Shown here: one piece after another, positions 24,154-33,419 of the stretch | Layout of the letters: every line of letters starts with the position of its first letter | How positions within the stretch are numbered: the first letter of the stretch is position 1 | Position numbers and translations under genes: made by a program | Notes under the pieces: generated by a model | What the model saw: only the letters and a program-made list of their open reading frames with translations | Databases searched by the model: none | What the model was told of the DNA's origin: nothing | Source of the DNA: Flavobacterium fragile | Lineage (GTDB): Bacteria > Bacteroidota > Bacteroidia > Flavobacteriales > Flavobacteriaceae | DNA: 64,000 bases | Direction of reading: 5' to 3' | Assembly: GCF_023634865.1 (NCBI RefSeq) | Contig: NZ_JAMLJN010000011.1 | Span: forward strand, 1 to 64,000

Positions 24154-24480
24154 TTACTTTAATTTCTCGTTATTATGATGTCTGTCGTGATCGCGTTTGG
24201 TTTTCAAATCCATTTTTTTATCAAAAGCAGCTTGTAAATCCACTCCTGTTTGATTGGCTAAACACAAAACTACGAAAACTACGTCGGCTAATTCCTCGCC
24301 TAGATCTTTGTTTTTATCCGATTCTTTCTCCGATTGCTCGCCATAACGACGGGCGATAATACGAGCTACTTCACCTACTTCTTCGGTAAGTTGGGCCATA
24401 TTAGTTAATTCATTGAAATAACGAACACCGTGTTCTTTAATCCAATTATCAACTTCTTGTTGGGCGTTTTTTAGATTCAT
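24154..24480 (-). CDS. MazG-like nucleotide pyrophosphohydrolase
   Basis: A 108-residue all-alpha NTP pyrophosphohydrolase of the MazG/dCTPase-like type. The metal-site pattern is seen as QLTEEVGEVARIIAR (EExxE) and later LGEELADVVFVVLCLA (ExxD). It probably hydrolyses a non-canonical or excess nucleotide to the monophosphate. Its ATG overlaps the stop of the upstream 65-codon gene by 4 bp (ATGA type), so it is coupled to it and to dtd. Confidence 0.9.
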   Translation of the reverse strand: MNLKNAQQEVDNWIKEHGVRYFNELTNMAQLTEEVGEVARIIARRYGEQSEKESDKNKDLGEELADVVFVVLCLANQTGVDLQAAFDKKMDLKTKRDHDRHHNNEKLK

Positions 24481-24674
24481 TGTTTATCTGTTTTATTTTT
24501 ATTTAAACTTGGTAACACAAACGTGTTAAAAAAAGCCATAAACAATCCAAAGAAAGAAACACTAAAAAGAAATTGTTCTAATGAATTTATAGAGCCTACA
24601 AAATACATTAATAAACCATATATCAATCCATTAATAAAAAAAGAGATAGTGAAATTCTTCCATTTCTGTTTCAT
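24477..24674 (-). CDS. Small two-helix membrane protein
   Basis: A 65-residue protein with two hydrophobic helices (ISFFINGLIYGLLMYFVGS and FLFSVSFFGLFMAFFNTFVL) and a lysine-rich tail. I recognise no family. Start and stop overlap the neighbouring dtd and mazG-like genes (TAATG and ATGA), which strongly supports translation. Confidence 0.78.
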   Translation of the reverse strand: MKQKWKNFTISFFINGLIYGLLMYFVGSINSLEQFLFSVSFFGLFMAFFNTFVLPSLNKNKTDKQ

Positions 24675-25126
24675 TACTCTTTATTTTTAGTATCAATAAT
24701 AATAGTAACTGGCCCATCATTAACCAAACTCACTTTCATGTCGGCACCAAATTGTCCTGTTTGTACTTTTTTGCTTAATTCTAATTCCATTTGTTTTACA
24801 AAAGATTCATAAAGTGGTATAGCAATTTCAGGTTTAGAGGCTTTGATATAACTTGGGCGATTTCCTTTTTTTGTAGCAGCATGTAACGTGAATTGCGAAA
24901 CTACAATTATTTCGCCATCAATGTCTTTTAATGACAAGTTCATGACCTCATTTTCATCAGGAAATATGCGAAGATTTGCTATTTTGGATGTTAACCAATT
25001 GATGTCTTCTTGATTATCGGCATCTTCTATACCAACCAAAACCAATAGCCCTTTTTGAATTTGAGCAACAATTTCGTTATTAATAGTAACTGATGATTCA
25101 GAAACCCTTTGTATTACTGCTTTCAT
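24674..25126 (-). CDS. dtd: D-aminoacyl-tRNA deacylase
   Basis: A 150-residue homodimeric enzyme that frees D-amino acids (and glycine from tRNA-Ala) mischarged on tRNA. It begins MKAVIQRVSESSVTIN and has the two active-site motifs SQFTLHAATKKGNRPSY and NDGPVTIII. The chosen ATG gives the standard N-terminus; two extra upstream codons are possible. It starts the coupled run dtd-small membrane protein-mazG. Confidence 0.97.
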   Translation of the reverse strand: MKAVIQRVSESSVTINNEIVAQIQKGLLVLVGIEDADNQEDINWLTSKIANLRIFPDENEVMNLSLKDIDGEIIVVSQFTLHAATKKGNRPSYIKASKPEIAIPLYESFVKQMELELSKKVQTGQFGADMKVSLVNDGPVTIIIDTKNKE

Positions 25127-25132
25127 AGCCAC

Positions 25133-25232
25133 CTAACCCCCAAAGGGGGAATTTAGAATTTATACTTTAATATTTATTTCATCATTTTATAACACAATCT
25201 TTATAAAACCCCATCCTTTGTAGGGGTTGGGG
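25133..25232. repeat. C/G-block intergenic repeat pair between rsgA and dtd
   Basis: Two GC-rich blocks in an AT-rich gap: CCTAACCCCCAAAGGGGGAA (about 25133-25152) and CCCCATCCTTTGTAGGGG followed by TTGGGGAGGC (25205-25232). Each is itself palindromic, and together they form an inverted pair around AT-rich DNA. I recall closely similar CCCCAACCCC/GGGGTTAGGGG text as a frequent Flavobacterial intergenic repeat; that is memory, not a search. Confidence 0.65.
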
Positions 25233-25235
25233 AGG

Positions 25236-26213
25236 CTATTTCCTAGTTTCGTCACTTGCCTTTCTTTCGGCATCGTAAATATCAGCTCGGTATTGTTCGT
25301 CGTCCCCTTCTAAAATTTGGATGTAACTTTTATATCTAGACCAGGCAATTTCATCTTTTTCTAATGCAGCTTTTACAGCACAATGCGGTTCGTCTTTATG
25401 CAAACAATTGTTGAACTTACATTGGTCTTTCAAAGCGAAAAATTCAGGAAAATAATCCCCAATTTCTTGTTTTTCCATATCAACAATTCCAAAACCTCGA
25501 ATTCCTGGTGTATCTATAATTTTAGCTCCAAAAGACAAATCAAACATTTCAGCGAATGTTGTGGTGTGTTGTCCTTGGGCATGTGATGATGAAATTTGTT
25601 TGGTTTTTAGATTTAATGTAGGTTCTAAAGTATTAACTAATGTGGATTTTCCAACACCCGAATGTCCCGAAAACATGGACACCTTATCTTTCATAAGCGC
25701 TTTCAATTCATCAATTCCTTTTCCGGTTTGGGCTGAAATTCGTAAACATTGATAACCTATTGAAGAATAGATGTGCTGTAAATACAGTTGTTCATCTAGA
25801 GTAGCTTCGTCAAACGTATCAATTTTATTGAATACGATAATGGCTTCAATTCCGTAAGCTTCTGCCGTTACTAAAAATCGATCGATAAAACTTGTGGTTG
25901 TTGGCGGATTATTTATCGTTACTAAAAGAAACACCACATCAATATTAGCTGCAATAATATGCACTTGATGCGATAAGTTAACGGATTTTCTAACAATATA
26001 ATTCTTTCTGTCATGAATTGTCGTAATTACACCCGTTGTTTCGTCGGTTGTATTTTCAATGTCATAATCTACAACGTCTCCCACCGCAATTGGATTGGTA
26101 CTTTTAATACCTTTCATTCTAAATTTACCTTTTATACGGCACTCCAAAAATTCACCATTTTCTGTTTTAATGGTGTACCAACTTCCGGTAGATTTATAAA
26201 CGATTCCTGTCAT
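25236..26213 (-). CDS. rsgA: Ribosome small-subunit-dependent GTPase A
   Basis: A 325-residue ribosome-assembly GTPase. The OB domain (about residues 1-70) is followed by a circularly permuted GTPase domain, with G4 VFNKID before G1 GHSGVGKST, switch region QGQHTTT and G3 DTPGIRGFG. A zinc-binding end has CKFNNCLHKDEPHC. The order G4-G1-G3 is diagnostic. A heptad tract occupies its leader, and a -7 TATCTTTG (plus-strand 26276-26283) lies farther upstream. Confidence 0.97.
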   Translation of the reverse strand: MTGIVYKSTGSWYTIKTENGEFLECRIKGKFRMKGIKSTNPIAVGDVVDYDIENTTDETTGVITTIHDRKNYIVRKSVNLSHQVHIIAANIDVVFLLVTINNPPTTTSFIDRFLVTAEAYGIEAIIVFNKIDTFDEATLDEQLYLQHIYSSIGYQCLRISAQTGKGIDELKALMKDKVSMFSGHSGVGKSTLVNTLEPTLNLKTKQISSSHAQGQHTTTFAEMFDLSFGAKIIDTPGIRGFGIVDMEKQEIGDYFPEFFALKDQCKFNNCLHKDEPHCAVKAALEKDEIAWSRYKSYIQILEGDDEQYRADIYDAERKASDETRK

Positions 26214-26216
26214 ACA

Positions 26217-26251
26217 AAGTTAGAAGTTAGAAGCTAGAAGTTAGAAGTTTT
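26217..26251. repeat. 7-bp tract AAGTTAG in the rsgA leader
   Basis: AAGTTAG, AAGTTAG, AAGCTAG, AAGTTAG, AAGTTTT. It ends 3 bp from the rsgA ATG. The likely -7 element TATCTTTG (minus strand, 26276-26283) is upstream of it, so the tract would be in the mRNA leader. The first copy itself also makes TAACTTTG on the minus strand, a -7 match only 2 bp before the ATG. Confidence 0.85.
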
Positions 26252-26300
26252 CTAAATTCACTTCGTTAATTAAAGCAAAGATAGCGTTTCTAGTTAAAAA

Positions 26301-27383
26301 TTATTTATTTATCACTTTTTCTTGATGGCTAATACTTTCTTGATGAATTGCTTTAAACAATTGCATTACAAATTCATTACTCAAGCCTTTCTCTTCACCT
26401 TCCAAAATCATTTTACCTAAAATTTCATTCCAACGTTGGTTTTGTAAAATCGCAACATTCTTTTCTTTTTTTAGCAATCCGATTTTATCTGCAACTTTCA
26501 TTCGGTTACCCAAAATCTCGAGTATTTTTTCATCAAACTCATCTATTTGCATACGCAATTTTGCCATTTTTTGATTGTATTCACTCTCATCATCGGTAAC
26601 TTTTCTAACTTTTAAATTCAAAAACATTTGCTTTAAAGTAGTTGGCGTTACTTGTTGGGCCGCATCACTCCAAGCATTATCTGGGTCGATGTGGGTTTCG
26701 ATAATTAAGCCATCATAATTCAAATCTAAGGCTTGTTGCGACACTTCTTGAATCATATCGCGCTTTCCAGTAATGTGTGAAGGATCGCAAATCAAAGGCA
26801 AATCTGGAAAACGATTTTGCATATCGATAGCAATTTGCCATTCAGGATTATTACGATATTTTGTTTTTTCGTAAGTTGAAAATCCTCTGTGAATTACGCC
26901 TAATTTCTTAATATTGGCATTATACAATCGTTCTAAACCACCAATCCATAAAGACAAATCAGGATTTACAGGGTTCTTTAATAAAACGATTTTATCTGTA
27001 CCTTGCAAAGCATCTGCAATTTCTTGAACGGCGAAAGGGTTTACGGTTGTTCTGGCACCAATCCACAATACATCAATATCGTATTCTAATGCTAATTTTA
27101 CGTGAGCTGCTGTAGCAACTTCGGTTGCCATTAACAAACCGGTTTCTGCTTTGGCTTTTTGCAACCATTTCAACCCGATTTCTCCCACGCCTTCAAAACC
27201 TCCAGGACGCGTTCTGGGTTTCCAAATTCCAGCACGAAAAATCGTCACATCAGAATCTTTCAATTCGTATGCTATTTTTAAAACTTGTTCCTCGGTTTCC
27301 GCACTGCACGGACCCGCGATGACTAAGGGATGATTCAAGTGAAAATCATCTAACCAAGTGTGAAATTCTTTTTTATTTTCCAT
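26301..27383 (-). CDS. Bifunctional DAHP synthase / chorismate mutase (type II)
   Basis: A 360-residue fusion. The first 265 residues are a DAHP synthase joining PEP and erythrose 4-phosphate: PLVIAGPCSAETEEQVL, FRAGIWKPRTRPGGFEGVG, LWIGARTTVNPF, LICDPSHITGKRD and LIIETHIDP. The C-terminal 90 residues are an AroQ-type chorismate mutase: RMQIDEFDEKILEILGNRMK and IGLLKKEKNVAILQNQRW. The fusion order is typical of Bacteroidota and allows prephenate feedback. The ATG at MENKKEF fits; six codons upstream are also open. AroA lies in the same run. Confidence 0.95.
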   Translation of the reverse strand: MENKKEFHTWLDDFHLNHPLVIAGPCSAETEEQVLKIAYELKDSDVTIFRAGIWKPRTRPGGFEGVGEIGLKWLQKAKAETGLLMATEVATAAHVKLALEYDIDVLWIGARTTVNPFAVQEIADALQGTDKIVLLKNPVNPDLSLWIGGLERLYNANIKKLGVIHRGFSTYEKTKYRNNPEWQIAIDMQNRFPDLPLICDPSHITGKRDMIQEVSQQALDLNYDGLIIETHIDPDNAWSDAAQQVTPTTLKQMFLNLKVRKVTDDESEYNQKMAKLRMQIDEFDEKILEILGNRMKVADKIGLLKKEKNVAILQNQRWNEILGKMILEGEEKGLSNEFVMQLFKAIHQESISHQEKVINK

Positions 27384-27507
27384 AACAATCAATTGTTGCA
27401 AAATTACAATTAATTCTGCTTAAGAATTATAAAATTAAATTAAAAACAGCCTTCAAAATCGAATTGTTTTCATAAAAATTTAAGTAGAAAATACTTTTTT
27501 AAATCAA

Positions 27508-27537
27508 TTTGAGTTCTATTAAAAAAAGTTACTTTTG
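27508..27537 (+). promoter_or_regulatory. Promoter of gldA
   Basis: A -33 TTTG (27508-27511) and -7 TACTTTTG (27530-27537) are separated by 18 bp. The ATG follows 16 bp after the -7 end. This is the cleanest Bacteroidota-type promoter in the window. Confidence 0.8.
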
Positions 27538-27553
27538 CTAAAATTTACAAGTT

Positions 27554-28456
27554 ATGTCGATAGAAGTTCAAAATATTTCGAAAAATTACGGAGACCAAAA
27601 AGCGTTGGATAACGTTAGTTTTTCTGTAAAAAAAGGAGAAATCGTAGGTTTTTTAGGTCCAAATGGTGCCGGGAAATCGACTTTAATGAAAATTTTGACC
27701 ACTTATTTAACAGCAGATAGCGGAACTGCAATGGTGAACGAACACGATGTAGCTTCGGCACAAAAAGAAGTTCAAAAATCAGTTGGATATTTACCCGAAC
27801 ACAATCCGCTTTATCTTGATTTGTATGTTAGAGAATATTTAGCTTTCAATGCTGATTTGCACAAAGTTGCGAAATCAAGAATTGACGAAGTAATTGCTTT
27901 AACCGGATTAACTCCAGAATGTCATAAAAAAATTGGAGAATTATCAAAAGGTTACCGCCAACGTGTAGGATTGGCTACAGCTTTATTGCACAATCCAGAT
28001 GTCTTAATTCTGGACGAACCCACTACGGGATTAGATCCAAATCAATTAGTTGAAATTCGGGATTTGATTAAAAACATTGGAAAAGACAAAACCGTTTTTC
28101 TTTCCACTCATATCATGCAAGAAGTGGAAGCTATTTGCGATAGAATTATCATTATCGATAAAGGTAAAATCGTAACCGATAAAAAATTAAATAATTTAGT
28201 AGCTGAAGAAGCCGAACAAATTATCGAAGTAGAATTCGATAAAGAAGTTACCGAAAGTATTTTTGCCGCGCTACCTAATCTAAAAAGCGCTAAAAACACA
28301 CACGATTTGGTATGGGAATTAACGTTTACCTCAACCACAGACATGCGCCCAGCCTTATTTGATTTTGCTCAAGAACATCAATTAAGAACACTACAACTTG
28401 TTTTGAAAAGCAAGAACTTAGAACAAATTTTTAGAGAGAAAACGGCAAAAAAATAA
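27554..28456 (+). CDS. gldA: Gliding-motility ABC transporter ATPase GldA
   Basis: A 300-residue ABC ATPase. Walker A is GPNGAGKST, the signature is ELSKGYRQRVGLA and Walker B is VLILDEPTTGLD, with the H-loop in LSTHIMQEVEAICD. The combination MSIEVQNISKNYGDQKALDN, YLPEHNPLYLDLYVREYLAF and the C-terminal LKSKNLEQIFREKT matches Flavobacterium johnsoniae GldA as I remember it. GldA works with GldF and GldG, which are not here. Its stop directly abuts the metF stop on the other strand. Confidence 0.9.
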   Translation: MSIEVQNISKNYGDQKALDNVSFSVKKGEIVGFLGPNGAGKSTLMKILTTYLTADSGTAMVNEHDVASAQKEVQKSVGYLPEHNPLYLDLYVREYLAFNADLHKVAKSRIDEVIALTGLTPECHKKIGELSKGYRQRVGLATALLHNPDVLILDEPTTGLDPNQLVEIRDLIKNIGKDKTVFLSTHIMQEVEAICDRIIIIDKGKIVTDKKLNNLVAEEAEQIIEVEFDKEVTESIFAALPNLKSAKNTHDLVWELTFTSTTDMRPALFDFAQEHQLRTLQLVLKSKNLEQIFREKTAKK

Positions 28457-29413
28457 TCAAAATATTTCTTTTGCAATAGCTTTGATATTTTCAGCTTTTC
28501 CCATTGAATAGTAGTGCAAAACTGGAATACCAGCTTTGACCAAGCCTTTGCTTTGTTCTATACACCATTCAATCCCAATTTGTTTAACCTGATGGTTGTC
28601 TTTAGCTTTTACCACAGCCATAATTAAATCATCAGGCAAATCAACTTTGAAACGATGTGGTATTAAATTCAATTGTTTTTTAGTAGCGATAGGTTTCAAT
28701 CCTGGAATAATAGGAACCGTAATTCCAGCTGCTCTGCATTTTGCAACAAAATCAAAAAACTTTTGATTATCAAAAAACATTTGGGTAATAATATAATCGG
28801 CACCATTTTTAATTTTTTGCTTCAAAAAATGAATGTCGCTATCCATACTTGGCGCTTCCATATGTTTTTCTGGATAACCTGCCACTCCAATGCAAAAATC
28901 AGTTTTGGTTGAATTTTGCAAATCTTCGTCTAGATAAATTCCTTTATTCAAATTGCTGATTTGCGTTACTAATTCCGATGCATAAGCATGACCTTCTTTC
29001 TCGGGTTTGAAGTAAATTTCGCTTTTAACCGCATCTCCACGAAGCGCTACGACATTGTCAATTCCTAAGAAATCCAAGTCTATTAATAAATTCTCTGTGT
29101 CTTCTTTTGTAAATCCACCACACAAAATATGTGGAATAGCATCTACTTGATATTTATTCTGAATTCCAGCACAAATCCCAACCGTTCCTGGACGTTTTTT
29201 TACTACTTTTTTCTGAAGCAAGCCGTTTTCTAACTCTTTAAATTCGTATTCCTCACGATGATACGTAACATCAATAAATGGTGGATTGAATTCCATCAAC
29301 GGATCGATACTATCAAAAATAGATTGAATGTTTTGACCTTTTAAAGGTGGTAAAATCTCGAAGGAGAACAAAGGTTTTCCGTTGGCGTTTTGTATATGTT
29401 CTGTTACTTTCAT
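28457..29413 (-). CDS. metF: 5,10-methylenetetrahydrofolate reductase
   Basis: A 318-residue FAD-dependent TIM-barrel enzyme making 5-methyl-THF for methionine synthase. Seen are FSFEILPPLKGQNIQS with the catalytic Glu, FIDVTYHREE, DNVVALRGDA, HMEAPSMDSDIHFLKQKI and IITQMFFDNQKFFDFV and PIIPGLKPI. It is the last gene of the metH-metF unit, separated from metH by an inverted pair of heptad tracts. Confidence 0.97.
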   Translation of the reverse strand: MKVTEHIQNANGKPLFSFEILPPLKGQNIQSIFDSIDPLMEFNPPFIDVTYHREEYEFKELENGLLQKKVVKKRPGTVGICAGIQNKYQVDAIPHILCGGFTKEDTENLLIDLDFLGIDNVVALRGDAVKSEIYFKPEKEGHAYASELVTQISNLNKGIYLDEDLQNSTKTDFCIGVAGYPEKHMEAPSMDSDIHFLKQKIKNGADYIITQMFFDNQKFFDFVAKCRAAGITVPIIPGLKPIATKKQLNLIPHRFKVDLPDDLIMAVVKAKDNHQVKQIGIEWCIEQSKGLVKAGIPVLHYYSMGKAENIKAIAKEIF

Positions 29414-29415
29414 TA

Positions 29416-29486
29416 TTTTGGGTTTTAGGCATTGGGTTTGGGGTTAAAGGCAAACTATTTACCTTATACCTTTTCCCTATACCTTA
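29416..29486. repeat. Inverted pair of 7-bp tracts between metF and metH
   Basis: Left arm: TTTTGGG, TTTTAGG, CATTGGG, TTTGGGG, TTAAAGG. After CAAACTA comes the right arm: TTTACCT, TATACCT, TTTCCCT, ATACCTT. The right arm is the loose complement of the left, so the transcript could fold into an imperfect hairpin between the two cistrons. Confidence 0.8.
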
Positions 29487-29488
29487 TG

Positions 29489-32161
29489 TTAATCTGCTAA
29501 GTTTGGTGAGAGCCACTTTTCGGCTAATTCTATACTTATATTTCTTCTTTTGGCGTAATCTTCTAATTGGTCTTTTTTAATTTTTCCTAAGCCAAAATAT
29601 TTACTTTCTGGATTCGCAAAATAATAGCCCGAAACCGAAGCTGCTGGCCACATCGCCATGCTTTCGGTTAACTTTACTCCTATTTCTTGTTCTACATTTA
29701 ATAATTTCCAAATTGTTGGCTTTTCTAAATGGTCAGGACAAGCGGGATATCCGGGAGCGGGACGAATTCCTTTGTATTTTTCTTTGATTAATTCTTCATT
29801 TGATAACACCTCATCAGAAGCGTAACCCCAAATTTCTTTTCGAACTTTTAAATGTAGATATTCAGCGAAAGCTTCTGCTAATCTATCGCCTAAAGCTTTA
29901 ACCAAAATCGAATTGTAATCGTCTAATTGCTTTTCAAATTCCGAAGCTTTTTCATCTACCCCAAAACCAGTTGTAACGCAGAAACATCCAATATAATCTT
30001 GTTTTCCAATTTCTTTTGGTACAATAAAATCTGCCAAAGCGATATTTGGTGCTCCAACCGTTTTTTGAGATTGTTGTCTTAAACTCAGGAACTTCTCGAC
30101 TCCGCTCGAAGTGACAAGCTCAATATCATCATCATTTATTGTATTCGCTGGAAAAATTCCTAAAATCCCTTTTGCTGTGAACCATTTTTCTGAAACAATT
30201 TGAGAAAGCATTTTTTGGGCATCTTTATATAAATCAGAAGCTTGTTCGCCTACAATTTCATCGGTTAAAATCGTTGGAAATTTCCCATACAATTCCCATG
30301 ATTGAAAAAAAGGTGTCCAATCGATAAAATCTACTAATTCTGAAAGTGCAACTTCAATAGTTTTAGTTCCAATGAAATTTGGTTTTACAGGTTCGAAAGT
30401 ATTCCAGTCGATTTTGAATTTATTTTTACGAGCTTCTTCAATAGATAGGAAGTTTTTCTCTTTGCTTCTATTCAAATATCCTTCTCTTAACTTATCATAT
30501 TCTTCGCGAAGCGAATGTGCATAAGTTACTTTCGTTTCCGATTGTAATAAATGGGTTGCAACGGTTACTGCACGAGACGCATCGTTCACATGAACCACAG
30601 TTTCCTTATACTCTGGCGCAATTTTCACTGCTGTGTGCGCACGAGAAGTTGTCGCACCACCAATCATTACGGGGATTTTGATATTCAGTTTATCCATTTC
30701 TTTGGCCAAATACACCATTTCATCCAACGATGGCGTTATCAAACCACTCAAACCAATAATATCTACATTTTCTTTAACCGCAGTCTCAATGATTTTTTCT
30801 GGAGGAACCATCACACCTAAATCGATGATTTCGAAATTATTACAAGCTAAAACTACAGAAACAATATTTTTACCAATATCATGTACATCACCTTTTACCG
30901 TTGCCATCAACACTTTTCCTGCTGAAGACGATTTTCCGTCCTTTGAAGCTTCAATATAAGGAAGTAAATAAGCCACTGCTTTTTTCATTACACGAGCTGA
31001 TTTCACAACTTGAGGCAAGAACATTTTTCCACTTCCGAATAAATCACCAACCACATTCATTCCGTTCATCAGGTGATTTTCAATTACTTCTATAGGTTTT
31101 TCAACTAATTGACGTGCTTCTTCCACATCAATTTCGATAAACTCATCAATTCCTTTAACTAACGAATGCGTTAATCGTTCTTGAACTGAACCATTTCGCC
31201 ATTCGGCCACAGCTTTCTCATTCGACTTTGTATCACCTTTGAAACTTTCTGCTAATTCCAACAAGCGTTCGGTAGCATCTTCTCTTCTATTTAGCAAAAC
31301 ATCTTCCACATGTTCCAACAAAACCGGGTCGATTTCATCATAAATCTCTAACATTTCCGGATTTACAATTCCCATTGTCATTCCATTTTGAATGGCATGA
31401 TATAAGAATGCCGAATGCATGGCCTCTCGCACTTTATCGTTGCCACGGAAAGAAAAAGACACGTTACTAACCCCACCAGAAATATTAGCATACGGAAGAT
31501 TTTCACGAATCCATTTGGTAGCTCGGAAGAAATCTAAAGCATTTAGTTTGTGTTCTTCCATTCCGGTTGCGACTGGAAAAATATTAGGATCAAAGATGAT
31601 ATCTTCAGCAGGAAAACCCACTTGGTTCACCAAAATATCATAACTTCTTTTACAGATTTCTATACGTCTTTCATACGTATCTGCCTGACCGTTTTCGTCA
31701 AAAGCCATTACGATTACTGCAGCTCCGTATCGTTTGATTAATTTGGCATGATGGATAAAAGTTGCTTCTCCTTCTTTTAACGAAATCGAGTTCACCACAC
31801 CTTTTCCTTGAATCACTTTTAATCCCGCTTCAATGATTTCCCATTTGGAAGAATCTATCATCACAGGAACTCGGGCTATGTCAGGTTCGGCCGCGATTAG
31901 ATTCAGGAATTTGGTCATCGCATAAACACCATCCAACATACCTTCATCCATGTTGACGTCGATAATTTGTGCACCACCTTCTACTTGAGCACGTGCGATA
32001 TCTAAGGCTTCATCGTATTTTTCTTCCTTAATTAATCGAAGAAATTTTCTAGAACCGGTTACATTTGTTCGTTCTCCAACGTTCACAAAATTGGTTTCTG
32101 GAGTTACAATCAAAGGTTCTAAACCTGATAATTTTAAATATTTATCGGAATTATAACTCAT
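29489..32161 (-). CDS. metH: Methionine synthase, folate/cobalamin/activation part
   Basis: An 890-residue protein equal to the last three modules of MetH. The pterin-binding domain has [17 protein letters not shown] and [16 protein letters not shown]. The B12 cap and Rossmann domain have [16 protein letters not shown], whose His is the cobalt ligand, and [17 protein letters not shown]. The C-terminal SAM-dependent activation domain has [17 protein letters not shown] and [16 protein letters not shown]. It lacks the homocysteine domain, supplied by the gene just upstream. A dispersed palindrome lies in its linker before the activation domain core. Confidence 0.96.
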   Translation of the reverse strand: MSYNSDKYLKLSGLEPLIVTPETNFVNVGERTNVTGSRKFLRLIKEEKYDEALDIARAQVEGGAQIIDVNMDEGMLDGVYAMTKFLNLIAAEPDIARVPVMIDSSKWEIIEAGLKVIQGKGVVNSISLKEGEATFIHHAKLIKRYGAAVIVMAFDENGQADTYERRIEICKRSYDILVNQVGFPAEDIIFDPNIFPVATGMEEHKLNALDFFRATKWIRENLPYANISGGVSNVSFSFRGNDKVREAMHSAFLYHAIQNGMTMGIVNPEMLEIYDEIDPVLLEHVEDVLLNRREDATERLLELAESFKGDTKSNEKAVAEWRNGSVQERLTHSLVKGIDEFIEIDVEEARQLVEKPIEVIENHLMNGMNVVGDLFGSGKMFLPQVVKSARVMKKAVAYLLPYIEASKDGKSSSAGKVLMATVKGDVHDIGKNIVSVVLACNNFEIIDLGVMVPPEKIIETAVKENVDIIGLSGLITPSLDEMVYLAKEMDKLNIKIPVMIGGATTSRAHTAVKIAPEYKETVVHVNDASRAVTVATHLLQSETKVTYAHSLREEYDKLREGYLNRSKEKNFLSIEEARKNKFKIDWNTFEPVKPNFIGTKTIEVALSELVDFIDWTPFFQSWELYGKFPTILTDEIVGEQASDLYKDAQKMLSQIVSEKWFTAKGILGIFPANTINDDDIELVTSSGVEKFLSLRQQSQKTVGAPNIALADFIVPKEIGKQDYIGCFCVTTGFGVDEKASEFEKQLDDYNSILVKALGDRLAEAFAEYLHLKVRKEIWGYASDEVLSNEELIKEKYKGIRPAPGYPACPDHLEKPTIWKLLNVEQEIGVKLTESMAMWPAASVSGYYFANPESKYFGLGKIKKDQLEDYAKRRNISIELAEKWLSPNLAD
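30083..30122. repeat. Palindromic dispersed element inside metH
   Basis: The core ACTTCTCGACTCCGCTCGAA (30091-30110) is a near palindrome, flanked by CTCAGGA and GTGACAAGC. On the coding strand it encodes [15 protein letters not shown] recall CTTCGACTCCGCTCGAAGTGACA-like text (split here only by memory) as a frequent dispersed repeat of this group. It occupies a length-variable part of MetH between NDDDI and LRQQ. Confidence 0.6.
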
Positions 32162-32321
32162 TACTTATTCTTTTATAGTGTTTTGCAACATCTTTCCAAA
32201 AGGATTTACTGTTGCTCACGTATTGGCAAACTCTACATTGTTGTGACTGTAAAAATGTTTTGAATTGTATTTTTATGGTACTGTTTTTCATTGTTTACAT
32301 ATTTAATAATTGACAAATCAA

Positions 32322-33323
32322 TTATTGAGACAACGCATGCGTTTTCTCTACGGGGCGTGGTTTGAATTCTTTTGCCACCTCCGCAATTAATTTGATGTGT
32401 TCTGGGGTTGTTCCGCAACATCCACCGATGATATTCACTAGATTTTCTTGTAAATATTCGCGAATTAATTGTTGCATTTCTTCAGGCGTTTGGTCGTATT
32501 GACCGAAAGCGTTTGGTAAACCTGCATTGGGATGGGCTGAAATATTTAATGAGGTGTTATTTCCTAATCGTTTCAAATACGGTTTCAATTGGTCGGCTCC
32601 CAAGGCACAATTAAATCCAACACTTAAAAGAGGAATATGTGAAATCGAAATCAAAAAAGCCTCAACGGTTTGACCCGACAATGTTCTTCCAGAAGCATCG
32701 GTAATTGTTCCTGAAACCATTATTGGAATATCGATATTTCGTTCTTCTTTTACTTCTTCAATTGCAAACAAAGCTGCTTTCGCATTCAACGTATCGAAAA
32801 TTGTTTCTACCAAAAGTAAATCGCAACCACCATCAATTAAAGCCTCCACTTGTTGTTTGTAAGCGATTTTTAAGTCATCGAAATTCACAGCTCGAAATCC
32901 AGGGTCGTTTACATCAGGTGACATGGATGCTGTTCTGTTGGTTGGTCCAATAGAACCCGCTACAAATCTTGGCTTATCTGTAAATTCATCTGCAACTTCT
33001 CGAGCAATTTTTGCGGATTGAAAGTTCAATTCGTAGACTAAATCTTCCATGTGATAATCCGCCATTCCGATAGTCGTTCCCGAAAAAGTATTGGTTTCTA
33101 CAATATCGGCACCTGCCTCGAAATAGGCACGATGTACAGCTTTCACCGCTTCAGGTTGGGTAATAGAAAGCAGATCGTTATTTCCTTTTAAATGATGCGG
33201 AAAATCTTTGAAGCGTTCGCCTCTAAAATCTTTTTCTTCAAATTTATAACGTTGTAGCATTGTTCCCATAGCCCCATCGAGCACGAGAATTCGTTTTTTT
33301 ATTTCTTCTTGAATTTTTGACAT
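32322..33323 (-). CDS. metH: Homocysteine S-methyltransferase module of methionine synthase
   Basis: A 333-residue protein equal to the N-terminal homocysteine-binding module of MetH. Seen are RILVLDGAMGTMLQRYKF, GADIVETNTFSGT and the zinc cysteines in SVGFNCALGAD and NIIGGCCGTTPEHI. It ends where the interdomain linker of one-piece MetH would be, and the next gene restarts with its own ATG after 160 bp. So this is a split enzyme and not a frameshift. A 9-bp hairpin (AATAATTGA/TCAATTATT, 32305-32326) overlaps the stop. A SAM-I riboswitch precedes it. Confidence 0.95.
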   Translation of the reverse strand: MSKIQEEIKKRILVLDGAMGTMLQRYKFEEKDFRGERFKDFPHHLKGNNDLLSITQPEAVKAVHRAYFEAGADIVETNTFSGTTIGMADYHMEDLVYELNFQSAKIAREVADEFTDKPRFVAGSIGPTNRTASMSPDVNDPGFRAVNFDDLKIAYKQQVEALIDGGCDLLLVETIFDTLNAKAALFAIEEVKEERNIDIPIMVSGTITDASGRTLSGQTVEAFLISISHIPLLSVGFNCALGADQLKPYLKRLGNNTSLNISAHPNAGLPNAFGQYDQTPEEMQQLIREYLQENLVNIIGGCCGTTPEHIKLIAEVAKEFKPRPVEKTHALSQ

Positions 33324-33327
33324 ATTA

Positions 33328-33372
33328 TTTTTAACACAAAGCTCGCAAAGGGTTTTCGCAAGGTTCGCAATG
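33328..33372. repeat. Dispersed CTTTGCG repeat copy in the metH leader
   Basis: In minus-strand orientation it reads CCATTGCGAACCTTGCGAAA, then ACCCTTTGCGAGCTTTGTGT. It is the same family as at 4288-4376 and 14440-14467. It sits between the SAM-I aptamer and the metH start codon, in the mRNA leader. Confidence 0.65.
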
Positions 33373-33419
33373 GTTTATTTATTAATATGTTATCAAGAAA
33401 TTGGAAAGAATTTCCTAAG

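Noticed and set aside
32162-32321. metH split as a frameshift or assembly error
   Set aside because: Each half has complete domains and its own start, 160 bp apart, and the break falls in the domain linker.
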